Assembly (NCBI RefSeq): GCF_003268635.1
Contig: NZ_CP029639.1
Location: 1,871,501-1,935,500, forward strand
DNA length: 64,000 nucleotides
From: Paenibacillus sp. DCT19
GTDB lineage: Bacteria > Bacillota > Bacilli > Paenibacillales > Paenibacillaceae
Direction: 5' to 3'
This document shows positions 16,780-24,885 of this stretch, piece by piece. Each line of letters opens with the position of its first letter. Within the stretch, counting starts at the first letter, position 1. The notes beneath the pieces are model-generated. The model was given only the letters and a program-made list of their open reading frames with translations. It searched no databases and was not told where the DNA came from. The translations under genes and the position numbers were made by a program.

Positions 16780-17478
16780 ATGAGAACAGAACATTATATC
16801 ATCACAGGTACTTCTAAAGGCATTGGGATGCAACTAGCAGATGTGTTATTGGAAAGAGGAGCTTGGGTTCACGGGATTTCACGAGGAACTCATGAGTCGT
16901 TAACAGGTCATTCTCAATATTCACATTACGCTTATGACCTTAGTGATCATACGGGGATCGATGAGCTGATGACTCGAATTCTGGCACAGGTTTCAGCGCA
17001 GGAAGCTGAGTTCGTTGGACTAATCAATAATGCAGCTATGGTTGAACCGCTTAAGCCGATAGATCAATGCAATGCGACTGAGATTAGCCAAAGTATAAAT
17101 ATTAGCTTGGTAGCACCTATGATATTAAGTTCTGCTTTTATCCGCCATAGCCATGCTATGAATGTAAGACGGAAAATTGTAAACGTGTCTTCTGCATCAG
17201 GGCAATATCCAGCGCCCTCTATGGGAACGTACTGCACAGCCAAAGCAGGCATCAACATGTTTACGCAATGTCTTGCGGCAGAACAAGGTGGCACGGTGAA
17301 TCCAGTTGAAGTGCTCACATTTGACCCAGGTATGGTCGATACAGAGTTGCAGGCTGTGGCACGAGGTAAGAGCGAAGCGGAATTTGCGCTGTCAGCACTA
17401 TTCAGTCAAGCTTATGAAGCAGGTCAACTGCAAGATGCGAGAGATGTCGCTGAGCGACTTCTAGCCCAACTGAAATAA
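16780..17478 (+). CDS. Short-chain dehydrogenase, YueD/benzil-reductase-like
   Basis: 232 residues. Rossmann NAD(P) motif TGTSKGIG at the N-terminus (residues 9-16), LINNAAM, the catalytic Ser in IVNVSSASG and YCTAKAG as Tyr-x-x-x-Lys. C-terminal FDPGMVDTELQAVARG matches B. subtilis YueD, a (S)-benzoin-forming benzil reductase, better than fatty-acid SDRs. The natural substrate is unknown. AGGAGG precedes the ATG by 6-7 bases. It is followed 33-57 bases later by the hypothetical TM-anchored gene and probably co-transcribed with it. Confidence 0.85.
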   Translation: MRTEHYIITGTSKGIGMQLADVLLERGAWVHGISRGTHESLTGHSQYSHYAYDLSDHTGIDELMTRILAQVSAQEAEFVGLINNAAMVEPLKPIDQCNATEISQSINISLVAPMILSSAFIRHSHAMNVRRKIVNVSSASGQYPAPSMGTYCTAKAGINMFTQCLAAEQGGTVNPVEVLTFDPGMVDTELQAVARGKSEAEFALSALFSQAYEAGQLQDARDVAERLLAQLK

Positions 17479-17535
17479 CAAAGGAATTCTGGTTGCTGAG
17501 GTGCAGTCCGAATGATGCTACCAAGGAGTGAGTTT

Positions 17536-18084
17536 TTGAAGAAAATAAGTTGGATCATCTTATCGCTCTTGATTATTGCTGCAATAACCCTATTGATCGT
17601 TAGAGCCAACAGCTTGAAGCTTGCTTTATCTTGGGGAGGATACTCAACGTCATACTCTACTTACCATCAGGGATATAATGCGAATCAGCTTGAATACAAG
17701 GTAATTGAGGCAGGAGAAGAGGATAAGCCCATTTTGCTCTATTTGGAACGTAATAGATTTGGTTTTTGGAAGATTTTATTCGACAGCGGACAGACCCCAG
17801 ATGCCAAGTTTGCGCACATTTTATGGATGAATAAGGGCGGATTTAAGACATTTACTTTTCAGGATGATCCAACGTTTTCAACGGAGTGGAACTATCTGGC
17901 TGTTGGAACCAACGCAGTGAAACAGATTGAGTTGTCGCCTGATTGGCTCCGACCTGGGACAGCCTTCAAAATCCAGCAGTCAGGAAAATCGTATAGCATT
18001 TATCTGATCACATATACGGATCCTGAGGATGGTGAGAGCATGGATATATACCAACTGCTGCTCGACAAAGGAATGATTAAATAA
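17536..18084 (+). CDS. Hypothetical protein with one N-terminal membrane segment
   Basis: About 182 residues. The N-terminus, LKKISWIILSLLIIAAITLL, is a membrane anchor or uncleaved signal; the rest (YSTYHQGYNANQLEYKVIE onward) is a mainly beta soluble domain facing outside. TTG 17536 fits AAGGAG at 17523-17528 with 7-base spacing. An ATG at 17512, in frame and with GAGGTG upstream, would add 8 residues. Family not recognised; the soluble region lacks known catalytic motifs. It lies between the SDR and GNAT genes. Confidence 0.68.
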   Translation: MKKISWIILSLLIIAAITLLIVRANSLKLALSWGGYSTSYSTYHQGYNANQLEYKVIEAGEEDKPILLYLERNRFGFWKILFDSGQTPDAKFAHILWMNKGGFKTFTFQDDPTFSTEWNYLAVGTNAVKQIELSPDWLRPGTAFKIQQSGKSYSIYLITYTDPEDGESMDIYQLLLDKGMIK

Positions 18085-18105
18085 TCTAATGAGGGATGGT
18101 TGTAG

Positions 18106-18528
18106 ATGTCCAATTATAACTTAAATTCAAGTACTGCAGAAGATTCTCAGTATGTTCGTCAGCAATTAATAGCGTATAATGCAAGTCATATATCGACTGA
18201 ACTCAGAGATCGGTATGAGGAACTAAACTTCCATGTGAAAAATGAGTCTGGCGAGATTGTGGCCGGTATACTCAGTACACTGTGCTGGAACTGGCTTGAA
18301 ATCGATATTCTGTGGGTAGATCCGCATCAGCGTCATCAGGGCTATGGCTCTAAGCTTCTGCTTGAGGTGGAACAGCTTGCACGCGAGAAGCAGTGTGATT
18401 TTGTTATGCTGAACACCTTCTCTTTTCAAGCGCCGGAATTTTACAAGAAGCATGGGTACACAGTAACGACAGTTATTGAGAATGCCCCAACAGGGCACAC
18501 ACACTACTATTTTAAGAAAGATCTTTAA
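18106..18528 (+). CDS. GNAT-family N-acetyltransferase
   Basis: 140 residues, one GNAT fold. The acetyl-CoA pyrophosphate loop is visible as HQRHQGYGSKLL, following the beta strand EIDILWVDP. The C-terminal part EFYKKHGYTVTTVIEN is the usual motif B end with the catalytic-side Tyr. The layout matches the stand-alone acetyltransferases of Bacilli that act on small molecules; substrate unknown. It starts 21 bases after the previous gene. Confidence 0.85.
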   Translation: MSNYNLNSSTAEDSQYVRQQLIAYNASHISTELRDRYEELNFHVKNESGEIVAGILSTLCWNWLEIDILWVDPHQRHQGYGSKLLLEVEQLAREKQCDFVMLNTFSFQAPEFYKKHGYTVTTVIENAPTGHTHYYFKKDL

Positions 18529-18573
18529 ATGAGAGCTTGCTTCATCGTTTAAGGTCAACAGGGGGAATCCATC

Positions 18574-19119
18574 ATGGTAACCGTAAGAGCTATTGAACTT
18601 CAGGATTTGCCAGCATTAAGCCACTTATACAATGAGCTGATGGGAACACCAACAAACGAGGTTCAGATGCAGAAGATGTTTCGATATATTCAACAGAATG
18701 GGCATTATTATATCCTTGGAGCATTCCATGAGGGGAAGCTGGTCGGCTCCGTGATGGGCATTGAGTGTATGGATCTGGTAGGTCAGTGCAAACCATTTAT
18801 GGTGGTGGAAAATGTGATTGTATCTGAGCTGGTGCGCAGGCAGGGCATCGGCCAAAAGCTAATGCTACAGATCGAACGGATTGCGAGAGATCTCGCATGT
18901 GGTTATATGATTCTGGTATCTGGCGACCAGCGGAAGGAAGCTCATCAGTTTTATGAGAAGCTAGGATTCAAGGATGAGAAGGTACAGGGTACCGGAAGCA
19001 CTTTAGCTGATCTCGTAAGCCCTGCCGATAATCTACAAATGTTGGTAAAATATACAAAGCTCTTGCTGTCTAATGTCTTATGTGTACAAGGAGGTTTTAT
19101 ATATCATGCGTGTGATTGA
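18574..19119 (+). CDS. GNAT-family N-acetyltransferase
   Basis: 181 residues. The GNAT core is complete: VENVIVSELVRRQGIGQKLM (beta4 and pyrophosphate loop) and HQFYEKLGFKDEK (motif B). The last 25 residues lie beyond the fold and overlap the RtcB gene by 14 bases, so the C-terminal tail LLSNVLCVQGGFIYHACD is probably incidental. Substrate unknown. GGGGGAATCC precedes the ATG. The overlap suggests coupling to the downstream rtcB-like gene. Confidence 0.82.
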   Translation: MVTVRAIELQDLPALSHLYNELMGTPTNEVQMQKMFRYIQQNGHYYILGAFHEGKLVGSVMGIECMDLVGQCKPFMVVENVIVSELVRRQGIGQKLMLQIERIARDLACGYMILVSGDQRKEAHQFYEKLGFKDEKVQGTGSTLADLVSPADNLQMLVKYTKLLLSNVLCVQGGFIYHACD

Positions 19120-20326
19120 TAACATTAAAGTTTGGGGGGAACCGCTGGAGAATGCAGTGAGTCAGGCTGTTACTTGCTGGCAGTATGGAGATGTGCTTGG
19201 TGTGGCATTAATGGCGGATCATCATAAAGGATATTCTCAACCCATTGGTGGTGTAGTCGCCTACCGTAATATGATTAGTCCTTCAGGTGTGGGATACGAT
19301 ATTGCCTGTGGTAACAAGGCGGTACGTACGAATCTAATGTGGGACGATATTGCTCACGGGATTGCGAAGATAATGGATGAGATTAACCAGGTCGTGTCAT
19401 TTGGGGTGGGACGGAACAATCCTACACCGATTGACCACGAATTGTTTGATGATACGAGCTGGAAGCTATTTGACACCATCGAGCCTAAGCTAGAGCAGAA
19501 GTTAAAGACGCTGGCACGCAACCAACTCGGAACCGTGGGCAGTGGTAATCATTTTGTGGATATTTTCGTGGAAGAAGCTACGGGCAAGGTGTGGATTGCC
19601 AATCACTTCGGAAGTCGTGGATTCGGTCATAAAGTGGCGAGTGGTTTCCTTAACTTGGCAGCAGGGCGTGAATTCAGCGGGAAAGCGCCTGGTGAGTCGA
19701 TGGATCAGCCTCCTACACTGTTTGATCTAGGTAGCGAGATGGGTGATATGTACTGGAAGGCGATGACACTTGCGGGTAGATATGCATATGCAGGACGTGA
19801 CTACGTCATCGAACAGGTACTGGATATCCTCGGAGCTCGCAGCGAATACGCTGTCCATAACCACCATAACTTTGCTTGGAAAGAAGATCATTTTGGCGAA
19901 GAAACTGTCGTGGTAAGGAAAGGTGCAACACCGTTATCCCCAGGACAGCTTGGTTTTGTTGGAGGTAGCATGGGAGATATTTCAGTCATTGTCGAAGGAA
20001 TTCACAGCGATGAGAATACGGAGTCTTTCCGTAGCACTGTCCATGGAGCAGGACGGATTATGAGTCGTACACAGGCTGCAGGCAAAATGAATTATAAGCT
20101 CCGCACACGTATGGGCGGAGAGATTAGTGAAGAACAGATGTATCAAGCCATCCGCGCGTATGGCGTAGAACTGCGTGGTGCAGGAACGGATGAAAGTCCG
20201 TTCGTGTATAAGAAGCTGCAGGATGTGCTCCATGCCCATGCAAGTACCTTGAAAGTGAATCATATTCTGCGTCCGGTTGGCGTGGCAATGGCCGGGGGCA
20301 ATGAGTTTGATCCGTACAAGGATTAA
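19106..20326 (+). CDS. rtcB: RtcB-family RNA ligase
   Basis: About 406 residues, the length of E. coli RtcB. RtcB joins 2',3'-cyclic phosphate and 5'-OH RNA ends with GTP and Mn2+. Landmarks in order: GVGYDIACGNKAVRT (metal site), GTVGSGNHF, GSRGFGHK, VHNHHNFAWKE (two metal His), GQLGFVGGSMGD and VHGAGRIMSR, whose His is the guanylylated residue. All key residues appear intact. AAGGAGG at 19088-19094 is 11 bases from ATG 19106; the 11-residue longer frame starts before the ribosome site. No RtcA or archease gene is visible nearby. Confidence 0.9.
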   Translation: MRVIDNIKVWGEPLENAVSQAVTCWQYGDVLGVALMADHHKGYSQPIGGVVAYRNMISPSGVGYDIACGNKAVRTNLMWDDIAHGIAKIMDEINQVVSFGVGRNNPTPIDHELFDDTSWKLFDTIEPKLEQKLKTLARNQLGTVGSGNHFVDIFVEEATGKVWIANHFGSRGFGHKVASGFLNLAAGREFSGKAPGESMDQPPTLFDLGSEMGDMYWKAMTLAGRYAYAGRDYVIEQVLDILGARSEYAVHNHHNFAWKEDHFGEETVVVRKGATPLSPGQLGFVGGSMGDISVIVEGIHSDENTESFRSTVHGAGRIMSRTQAAGKMNYKLRTRMGGEISEEQMYQAIRAYGVELRGAGTDESPFVYKKLQDVLHAHASTLKVNHILRPVGVAMAGGNEFDPYKD

Positions 20327-20347
20327 TATCTAAAGCAGGTGAATCCA

Positions 20348-20434
20348 TTGAAAAATTGTGCCTTATACAGCTCACAGTTTGACTTAGAGCAAGTTCATGA
20401 ACTTCTTCGGTCAATGTATCCCAAGATTCGATAG
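20348..20434 (+). pseudogene. Detached N-terminus of the DUF4272 gene (frameshift)
   Basis: TTG 20348, with AGGTGA 6 bases upstream, encodes LKNCALYSSQFDLEQVHELL then RSMYPKIR and stops at 20434. Adding one C to the CCC run at 20420-20422 changes this to RSMYPQDSIELNEDKTH and joins it without a gap to the frame of the DUF4272 gene. So this is the real start of that gene, put out of frame by one missing base. Confidence 0.75.
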
Positions 20435-20511
20435 AGCTGAATGAAGATAAAACACATATTACCGTAACTCATAAGAAATGGTTTAGCAAAAGAACCAAAG
20501 GATTCAACATC

Positions 20512-21525
20512 ATGACGAGTCGAACGCATCCGGAGCAATTTACAACCATGATGCAAGGCATGATGAATTTTCTTGGTCAGATTGATGCAAACCGCCCTCT
20601 TCTCCAGGAAAAAGTATTGATCAAATGCTCAACCTTGAATATGGTGATTGGCATTGAGACAGATGAGGACATATCCGAGGATTTCTTCAATGAGCTGTTG
20701 CAACTCGCGGATCAACTCGATGCGCTCATCTTCTGGGGCGGTGGCTCTCTGTTGAACGCTCAAGGACAACTGTTACTTGATACGAACGGTGATTCAGAAG
20801 TTGAGGATTACGCAGTAACCGCGCATCCAAGCCTGTTGGATGAAGCGCGGCCACAGTCGCCATCTGGCATTCAGCGTAAGGAGCGATCTGAACGAATTTT
20901 GACAGAACAGGGCATTCCATTTAATTCACATTTGCCTGCTAGAGCTGGAGAGGAACATACGAGAATTCGATCTCTTGATGAAGTGGCAAGACGTGCAGTG
21001 GCTCTATGTCTTGCGGCTCTCAAGGGAGAATGTTTGGGTGCTGGTGAAAGTGCAGAAGATACCGCCGCGCTTGTCCAAGAGGTTATCGATAAATATGATG
21101 CAGGTTCATTCTTCTCGCCAACCGAGCGAAGCTTTATTCAACAACATGGGGCGGAGCAGCAGGAGGTGATCTCCTTCTCGTGGGGATATGAAGCTTATCA
21201 TGTTATGCTGTGGGCACTTGGTTATGTTCAAGAGTTAGGTGCTCCAACACAGCTATGTAACGTGGGACAAGCGGTAGGATATTTGCAGCAATGTGACACA
21301 TTTGAAGACTTTATATCTCAAGCTTCATTCCGTGATGCAAGTGAAATCCTAGACGCAGCAGATTTAATCTATCGGTATAACTGGGTCTGTGTAGACAGTC
21401 GCGTGAAAGGGACTACACCACCTGCGGGTCTGAATGGAGGGGTAGCCTACGAACGACACCGGGCGTTGAATTGGTTAATCTGTTATCTAGATCAAGAGTG
21501 GGATGATGTTAGAACGGATACCTAA
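20512..21525 (+). CDS. DUF4272-domain protein, N-terminus lost to frameshift
   Basis: The first in-frame ATG is at 20512, but the frame is open further upstream (ELNEDKTHITVTHKKWFSKR) to the frameshift at about 20421. The original protein would be about 392 residues beginning at 20348. The C-terminal half carries the DUF4272 pattern: RSERILTEQGIPFNSHLP, SLDEVARRAVALCLAAL, FSWGYEAYHVMLWALGY and YRYNWVCVDSRVKG. The function of DUF4272 is unknown. No ribosome site precedes ATG 20512, so the gene is probably either broken or misread at one base. It lies 22 bases after the rtcB-like gene. Confidence 0.72.
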   Translation: MTSRTHPEQFTTMMQGMMNFLGQIDANRPLLQEKVLIKCSTLNMVIGIETDEDISEDFFNELLQLADQLDALIFWGGGSLLNAQGQLLLDTNGDSEVEDYAVTAHPSLLDEARPQSPSGIQRKERSERILTEQGIPFNSHLPARAGEEHTRIRSLDEVARRAVALCLAALKGECLGAGESAEDTAALVQEVIDKYDAGSFFSPTERSFIQQHGAEQQEVISFSWGYEAYHVMLWALGYVQELGAPTQLCNVGQAVGYLQQCDTFEDFISQASFRDASEILDAADLIYRYNWVCVDSRVKGTTPPAGLNGGVAYERHRALNWLICYLDQEWDDVRTDT

Positions 21526-21577
21526 GCATGCGACTGGGTGTCGGGAAGAAAAGAAGTTAAACTGCAAATGCAAGCGT

Positions 21578-21614
21578 AAATACCCCAAGCCATTCATGAA
21601 TGGCTTAGGGTATT
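21578..21614 (+). terminator. Terminator between DUF4272 gene and LacI gene
   Basis: A near-perfect palindrome, AAATACCCCAAGCCATTCA then TGAATGGCTTAGGGTATTT, with one mismatch. Positioned between convergent genes; T richness on both sides suits a bidirectional terminator. Confidence 0.75.
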
Positions 21615-21777
21615 TGTCATGAGTATGATAACAATCGTTTAACATGTCCAAATCTGAAGATGCAGTCTAATACTTGCATGTCAGCAGCCGATAATGGATT
21701 CTATCGCTAATCATGTAGAGCTACAGGATTACAAGCATGCATTCTTAGGAGAACCATGGGGCTGACGGTGGTATAGA

Positions 21778-22815
21778 TCAACCGCTATGCCGGCCGAACT
21801 GTTCTCGAATAATAACATCTGCGAGAATGAGCTTTTTTTCCACATTACTTTCAGGATTCACAATACGCCATAACATCTGATCCACTGCGCGTGCACCAAG
21901 TAACTCCTTGTTGACGTTGACACTAGCGAGCATAGGAATGTCGTTATATACATTATCAAAGCCTGTGACGACACACTGATCAGGTACGCGAATGCCCATA
22001 CTTTCTAGCGTCTGAATGGTAGAGAGGGCATAAAAGTCATTGGCGCACACAAATACTTCAGGTAAGTTGGTTTCGTTAAACTGCGAACTGAAGGTCTTGC
22101 GAAAGTCCTCAAGATCCGGGCTGCTAAGCTCGGGAATCTGGTTGAGTTCAATCCCGTGTCCCACAAGAACTGAGCTGTAAGCCAGCCAACGTTCATAGAA
22201 ACTGTGTGCATCATGGATGTTGCCTACAAACTGGAAACGTTTGAATCCCTTTCGAAGCAGATAGAGCATAATGTCACGCATGGACGCAAAATTGTCCGTG
22301 AAAATACTGTCACTATGGAAGACGGGATCTAGATGATCGACCATCACGACAGGTATACCCAGACGTTTAATCTCGAGCAGGATCGGTGTGGAGATGGAGC
22401 CTACCGTAATGATGCCTCGAATGGCATCCGGATTTAATAACGTAAATAATTGGTCAGCAGAAGGCTCTGTCAGTGTCAGTATATTAATACTCTTCTGATT
22501 AAGCCTGGAGGATATCCCATTAAAGACGGGGCCCCAGTATACGGATTCCTGATTCTGATAACGGACGTTAGGAAACAAAATTAAAATCGTTCCGCTCCAA
22601 CGTATGTTTTGTGGATCATTAAGATCATTACTATTGTGTACATCCCCAGATAACGCAGCGTTATCTTTGAAATATCCAAGCTTGCCTGCGGCTTTAAGGA
22701 TAACATCCCGTGTCTGGTCGCTTACTCCTGATTTTCCAGATAACGCGCGTGAAACCGCAAATTTCGACAAGCCCGTAAAGTGTGCAATTTCCTGAATTGT
22801 TACCTTCGTCTTCAT
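21778..22815 (-). CDS. LacI-family transcriptional regulator
   Basis: About 345 residues. N-terminal HTH TIQEIAHFTGLSKFAVSRAL with the hinge helix GKSGVSDQTRDVILKAAGKLGY read in parts. The C-terminal sugar-binding domain includes GIPVVMVDHLDP, CANDFYALSTIQTLESMG and VTGFDNV. It is divergent from, and 520 bases upstream of, the 13-kb carbohydrate operon and most likely represses it until its sugar ligand binds. ATG 22815 (7 bases from AAGGA) is preferred to 22818. It ends at the terminator shared with the DUF4272 gene. Confidence 0.9.
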   Translation of the reverse strand: MKTKVTIQEIAHFTGLSKFAVSRALSGKSGVSDQTRDVILKAAGKLGYFKDNAALSGDVHNSNDLNDPQNIRWSGTILILFPNVRYQNQESVYWGPVFNGISSRLNQKSINILTLTEPSADQLFTLLNPDAIRGIITVGSISTPILLEIKRLGIPVVMVDHLDPVFHSDSIFTDNFASMRDIMLYLLRKGFKRFQFVGNIHDAHSFYERWLAYSSVLVGHGIELNQIPELSSPDLEDFRKTFSSQFNETNLPEVFVCANDFYALSTIQTLESMGIRVPDQCVVTGFDNVYNDIPMLASVNVNKELLGARAVDQMLWRIVNPESNVEKKLILADVIIREQFGRHSG

Positions 22816-22818
22816 CAT

Positions 22819-23338
22819 ACCATCCTTACACTCGTAGTTCTGCCGTATTGTCTACAACGAATTATGAAACTGATTCTAGTATACATGATTAATTTCCCTG
22901 AATCGAATTACAGACAGACATTTCAAGTGGATAGCTCTAGGTGGGCTTAAACGGATTGTGAAATGCTAAGATGAGTGAGGTTACACGAGAATTAAGGCGA
23001 ATTTTGTCTAAAAAATTATGTTTTGTTATTTTAAATAAATAACAAAAACAAAAAATATTGATTGGTTCTTCATTCATGTGTACTCAATAGGTGGGATGGA
23101 TAATATGCTTTGAAATAAGCAGTTATATTGTCTTTAATTGCATTCTAACAGAAGAATTAGAAAATGTTAACAACAAAAATGTTGACGCTTACATTGTGAT
23201 ATGTTAAATTTTGTTTGTTAAAACCAAACGAGAAAATAACAAATGGTGGTGGTCATGTATTTTCTTTAGGGCATATGGGGTGCATCGGTTTCGGTTTGGC
23301 CATGATTTGTAAACACATTTGGGGAGGTTGTTCTAATC
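22819..23338. promoter_or_regulatory. Divergent control region of lacI gene and carbohydrate operon
   Basis: 520 bases without a gene and strongly AT-rich from 22980 to 23240. The right side carries the promoter and cre site of the operon. A palindrome-like NNAACG operator for LacI could not be pinned down. The long leader (about 130 bases from promoter to start codon) shows GGGGAGG only 12 bases before the lipoprotein start. Confidence 0.5.
23180..23210 (+). promoter_or_regulatory. cre site overlapping the promoter of the carbohydrate operon
   Basis: TGTTGACGCTTACA (23180-23193) is the reverse complement of TGTAAGCGTCAACA, 13 of 14 bases of the cre consensus TGTAAGCGTTAACA. It covers the -35 hexamer TTGACG at 23182-23187; TAAATT at 23205-23210 is a -10 at 17-base spacing. 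CcpA bound here would block polymerase, so the operon should be glucose-repressed. Confidence 0.7.
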
Positions 23339-24715
23339 ATGATTAGAAAACGGAGCTTTTTTCCTATTCTTTTATTGGTGTTCATGCTTCTTGTATCCGC
23401 TTGCAGTGGAGGGGGAACAGCACAGACAGCCAGTGAACAAGAAGGTACGACGAATTCTGGCAATACGACAGAAACGGTAGAAGCAAGCACGGAAGCTGAA
23501 GAACCTGCAGCGGATGTTCCGAATCTGAATGGCCGTGTCATTAAGGTTGCAGCATGGTGGGATCTGAAACCAGCTGGAGAGACTGCGTCCGACAAAGCAC
23601 GTTTGGATAAAATTGCTGAGGTTGAGAAGAAATACAACGTGACCATCGAATTCGTGAATGTACCGTTTGAAGAGTACATGAACAAATTCACAACGACTGC
23701 CCTTGCTGGCGAGCCGTTCGCAGATATTGTACAGATGGAATATAAATCTGCACTCCCGGCTGTTCTCAAAGGGCAGTTATTGCCGATCTCTGAATTCACC
23801 ACGAGTGAGAACAATATCAATCAGGAAGCTAACTTGATGACGAGATTCCCGTCTATTGCAGGTAATGATTACGCATTTGACTCACCGACAAGTATTGGCC
23901 TGGGTCTTCACTATAACCGCGATTTATTCAAGAAGCTGTCGCTGCCTGATCCACAGGAACTGTATAACAACGGCGAGTGGACTTGGGATAAGTTCATGGA
24001 ACTTGCTAAACAGGCAACCAAAGATACAGATAACGATGGCAAAATTGATGTCTATGGATATTCTGGCTGGGTAATCGATGCACTGCGTCACTTTACGGCA
24101 GCCAATGGCGGTACGATCGTAGATGACGGGAATTCCAAAGAAGGCTTGTCTGATCCGAAAACGATTGAAGCAGCTGAATTTATCAAGCGCCTGTATAACG
24201 TCGAGAATGTGGTGAAAGTGAAAACGGGCGACAAAACGAATTGGGAAGAGAGTAACACATTCAAGGATGGAGACGTTGCTCTGTTCACTGCTGCCGAATG
24301 GCAATTAGGAGATCTGACCTTTGCAGCTGGAGTCGTACCTATTCCGAACGGCCCTCAGGGCGATAAGTCTGTAACGTATGCAAACAATGCGGCAGCAGCG
24401 AAGTTCATTCCTAAAGGGGTAGAGGATCCGAAGATTGTCTACCAAATCTATGAAGAGACCTTCGACATTCCACAGATTGAAGAGTACCCAGGTCAAGATT
24501 ACCTGGAAAGCCTCTACTCAGATGAGAAGGACATCGCAATGATTCGTGAGCATATTGCTGGCACAGGTCGCATCCTGCTGGATGATGCTTATGCAGGTTA
24601 TCCAATCGGTGATTATGTAAACGATATCATCAAAAACAATGCTTCCGTCACGGCAACAGCAGAGAAGTATAAAGCACAGGCTCAAGCTGCTGTAGATAAG
24701 CTCAGTAAACAATAA
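23339..24715 (+). CDS. Sugar ABC transporter substrate-binding lipoprotein
   Basis: 458 residues of the SBP family 1 type. The lipoprotein signal peptide ends in the lipobox LVSAC (Cys21), followed by a Ser/Gly/Thr/Glu-rich linker up to about residue 60 and the binding domain (IKVAAWWDLKP start; YNRDLFKKLSLPDPQ; NGEWTWDKFMELAKQATKD). It is anchored on the outer face of the membrane and hands sugar to the permeases downstream. It is the first gene of the operon and is separated from the rest by two hairpins, which would raise its expression relative to the permeases. Substrate unknown. Confidence 0.9.
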   Translation: MIRKRSFFPILLLVFMLLVSACSGGGTAQTASEQEGTTNSGNTTETVEASTEAEEPAADVPNLNGRVIKVAAWWDLKPAGETASDKARLDKIAEVEKKYNVTIEFVNVPFEEYMNKFTTTALAGEPFADIVQMEYKSALPAVLKGQLLPISEFTTSENNINQEANLMTRFPSIAGNDYAFDSPTSIGLGLHYNRDLFKKLSLPDPQELYNNGEWTWDKFMELAKQATKDTDNDGKIDVYGYSGWVIDALRHFTAANGGTIVDDGNSKEGLSDPKTIEAAEFIKRLYNVENVVKVKTGDKTNWEESNTFKDGDVALFTAAEWQLGDLTFAAGVVPIPNGPQGDKSVTYANNAAAAKFIPKGVEDPKIVYQIYEETFDIPQIEEYPGQDYLESLYSDEKDIAMIREHIAGTGRILLDDAYAGYPIGDYVNDIIKNNASVTATAEKYKAQAQAAVDKLSKQ

Positions 24716-24735
24716 CACCAGCAATGATTAGGGAG

Positions 24736-24780
24736 GGTCTGAAAACTCCGAAGGAAGCAGAGTTGGTCGAGTTTTCAGAC
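24736..24780 (+). terminator. First hairpin after the solute-binding lipoprotein gene
   Basis: TCTGAAAACTC (24738-24748) pairs with GAGTTTTCAGA (24769-24779). No T run follows. It is probably an RNA-stabilising or attenuating hairpin between the first and second operon genes. Confidence 0.6.
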
Positions 24781-24791
24781 ACGTCCTAGGT

Positions 24792-24831
24792 AGGGGTACC
24801 TCGTATCTAAGATGCAGGAGTACCCCTTTTC
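24792..24831 (+). terminator. Attenuator-type terminator in the carbohydrate operon
   Basis: AGGGGTA plus CTC on the left pairs with GAG plus TACCCCT on the right (24792-24827), followed by TTTT. It lies 55 bases before the next gene. Partial termination here would give more binding protein than permease, as in maltose-type operons. Confidence 0.7.
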
Positions 24832-24885
24832 CTAAATCCCAAAAAAGGAACGCTGGCATCAGCCTTGATGAGGAGGACTCGTAGG

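Noticed and set aside
24865..24885. Longer start of the CBM-SBP fusion protein
   Set aside because: The TTG at 24865 and ATG at 24868 lie before the AGGAGG site; the real start is ATG 24886, 9 bases after the site.
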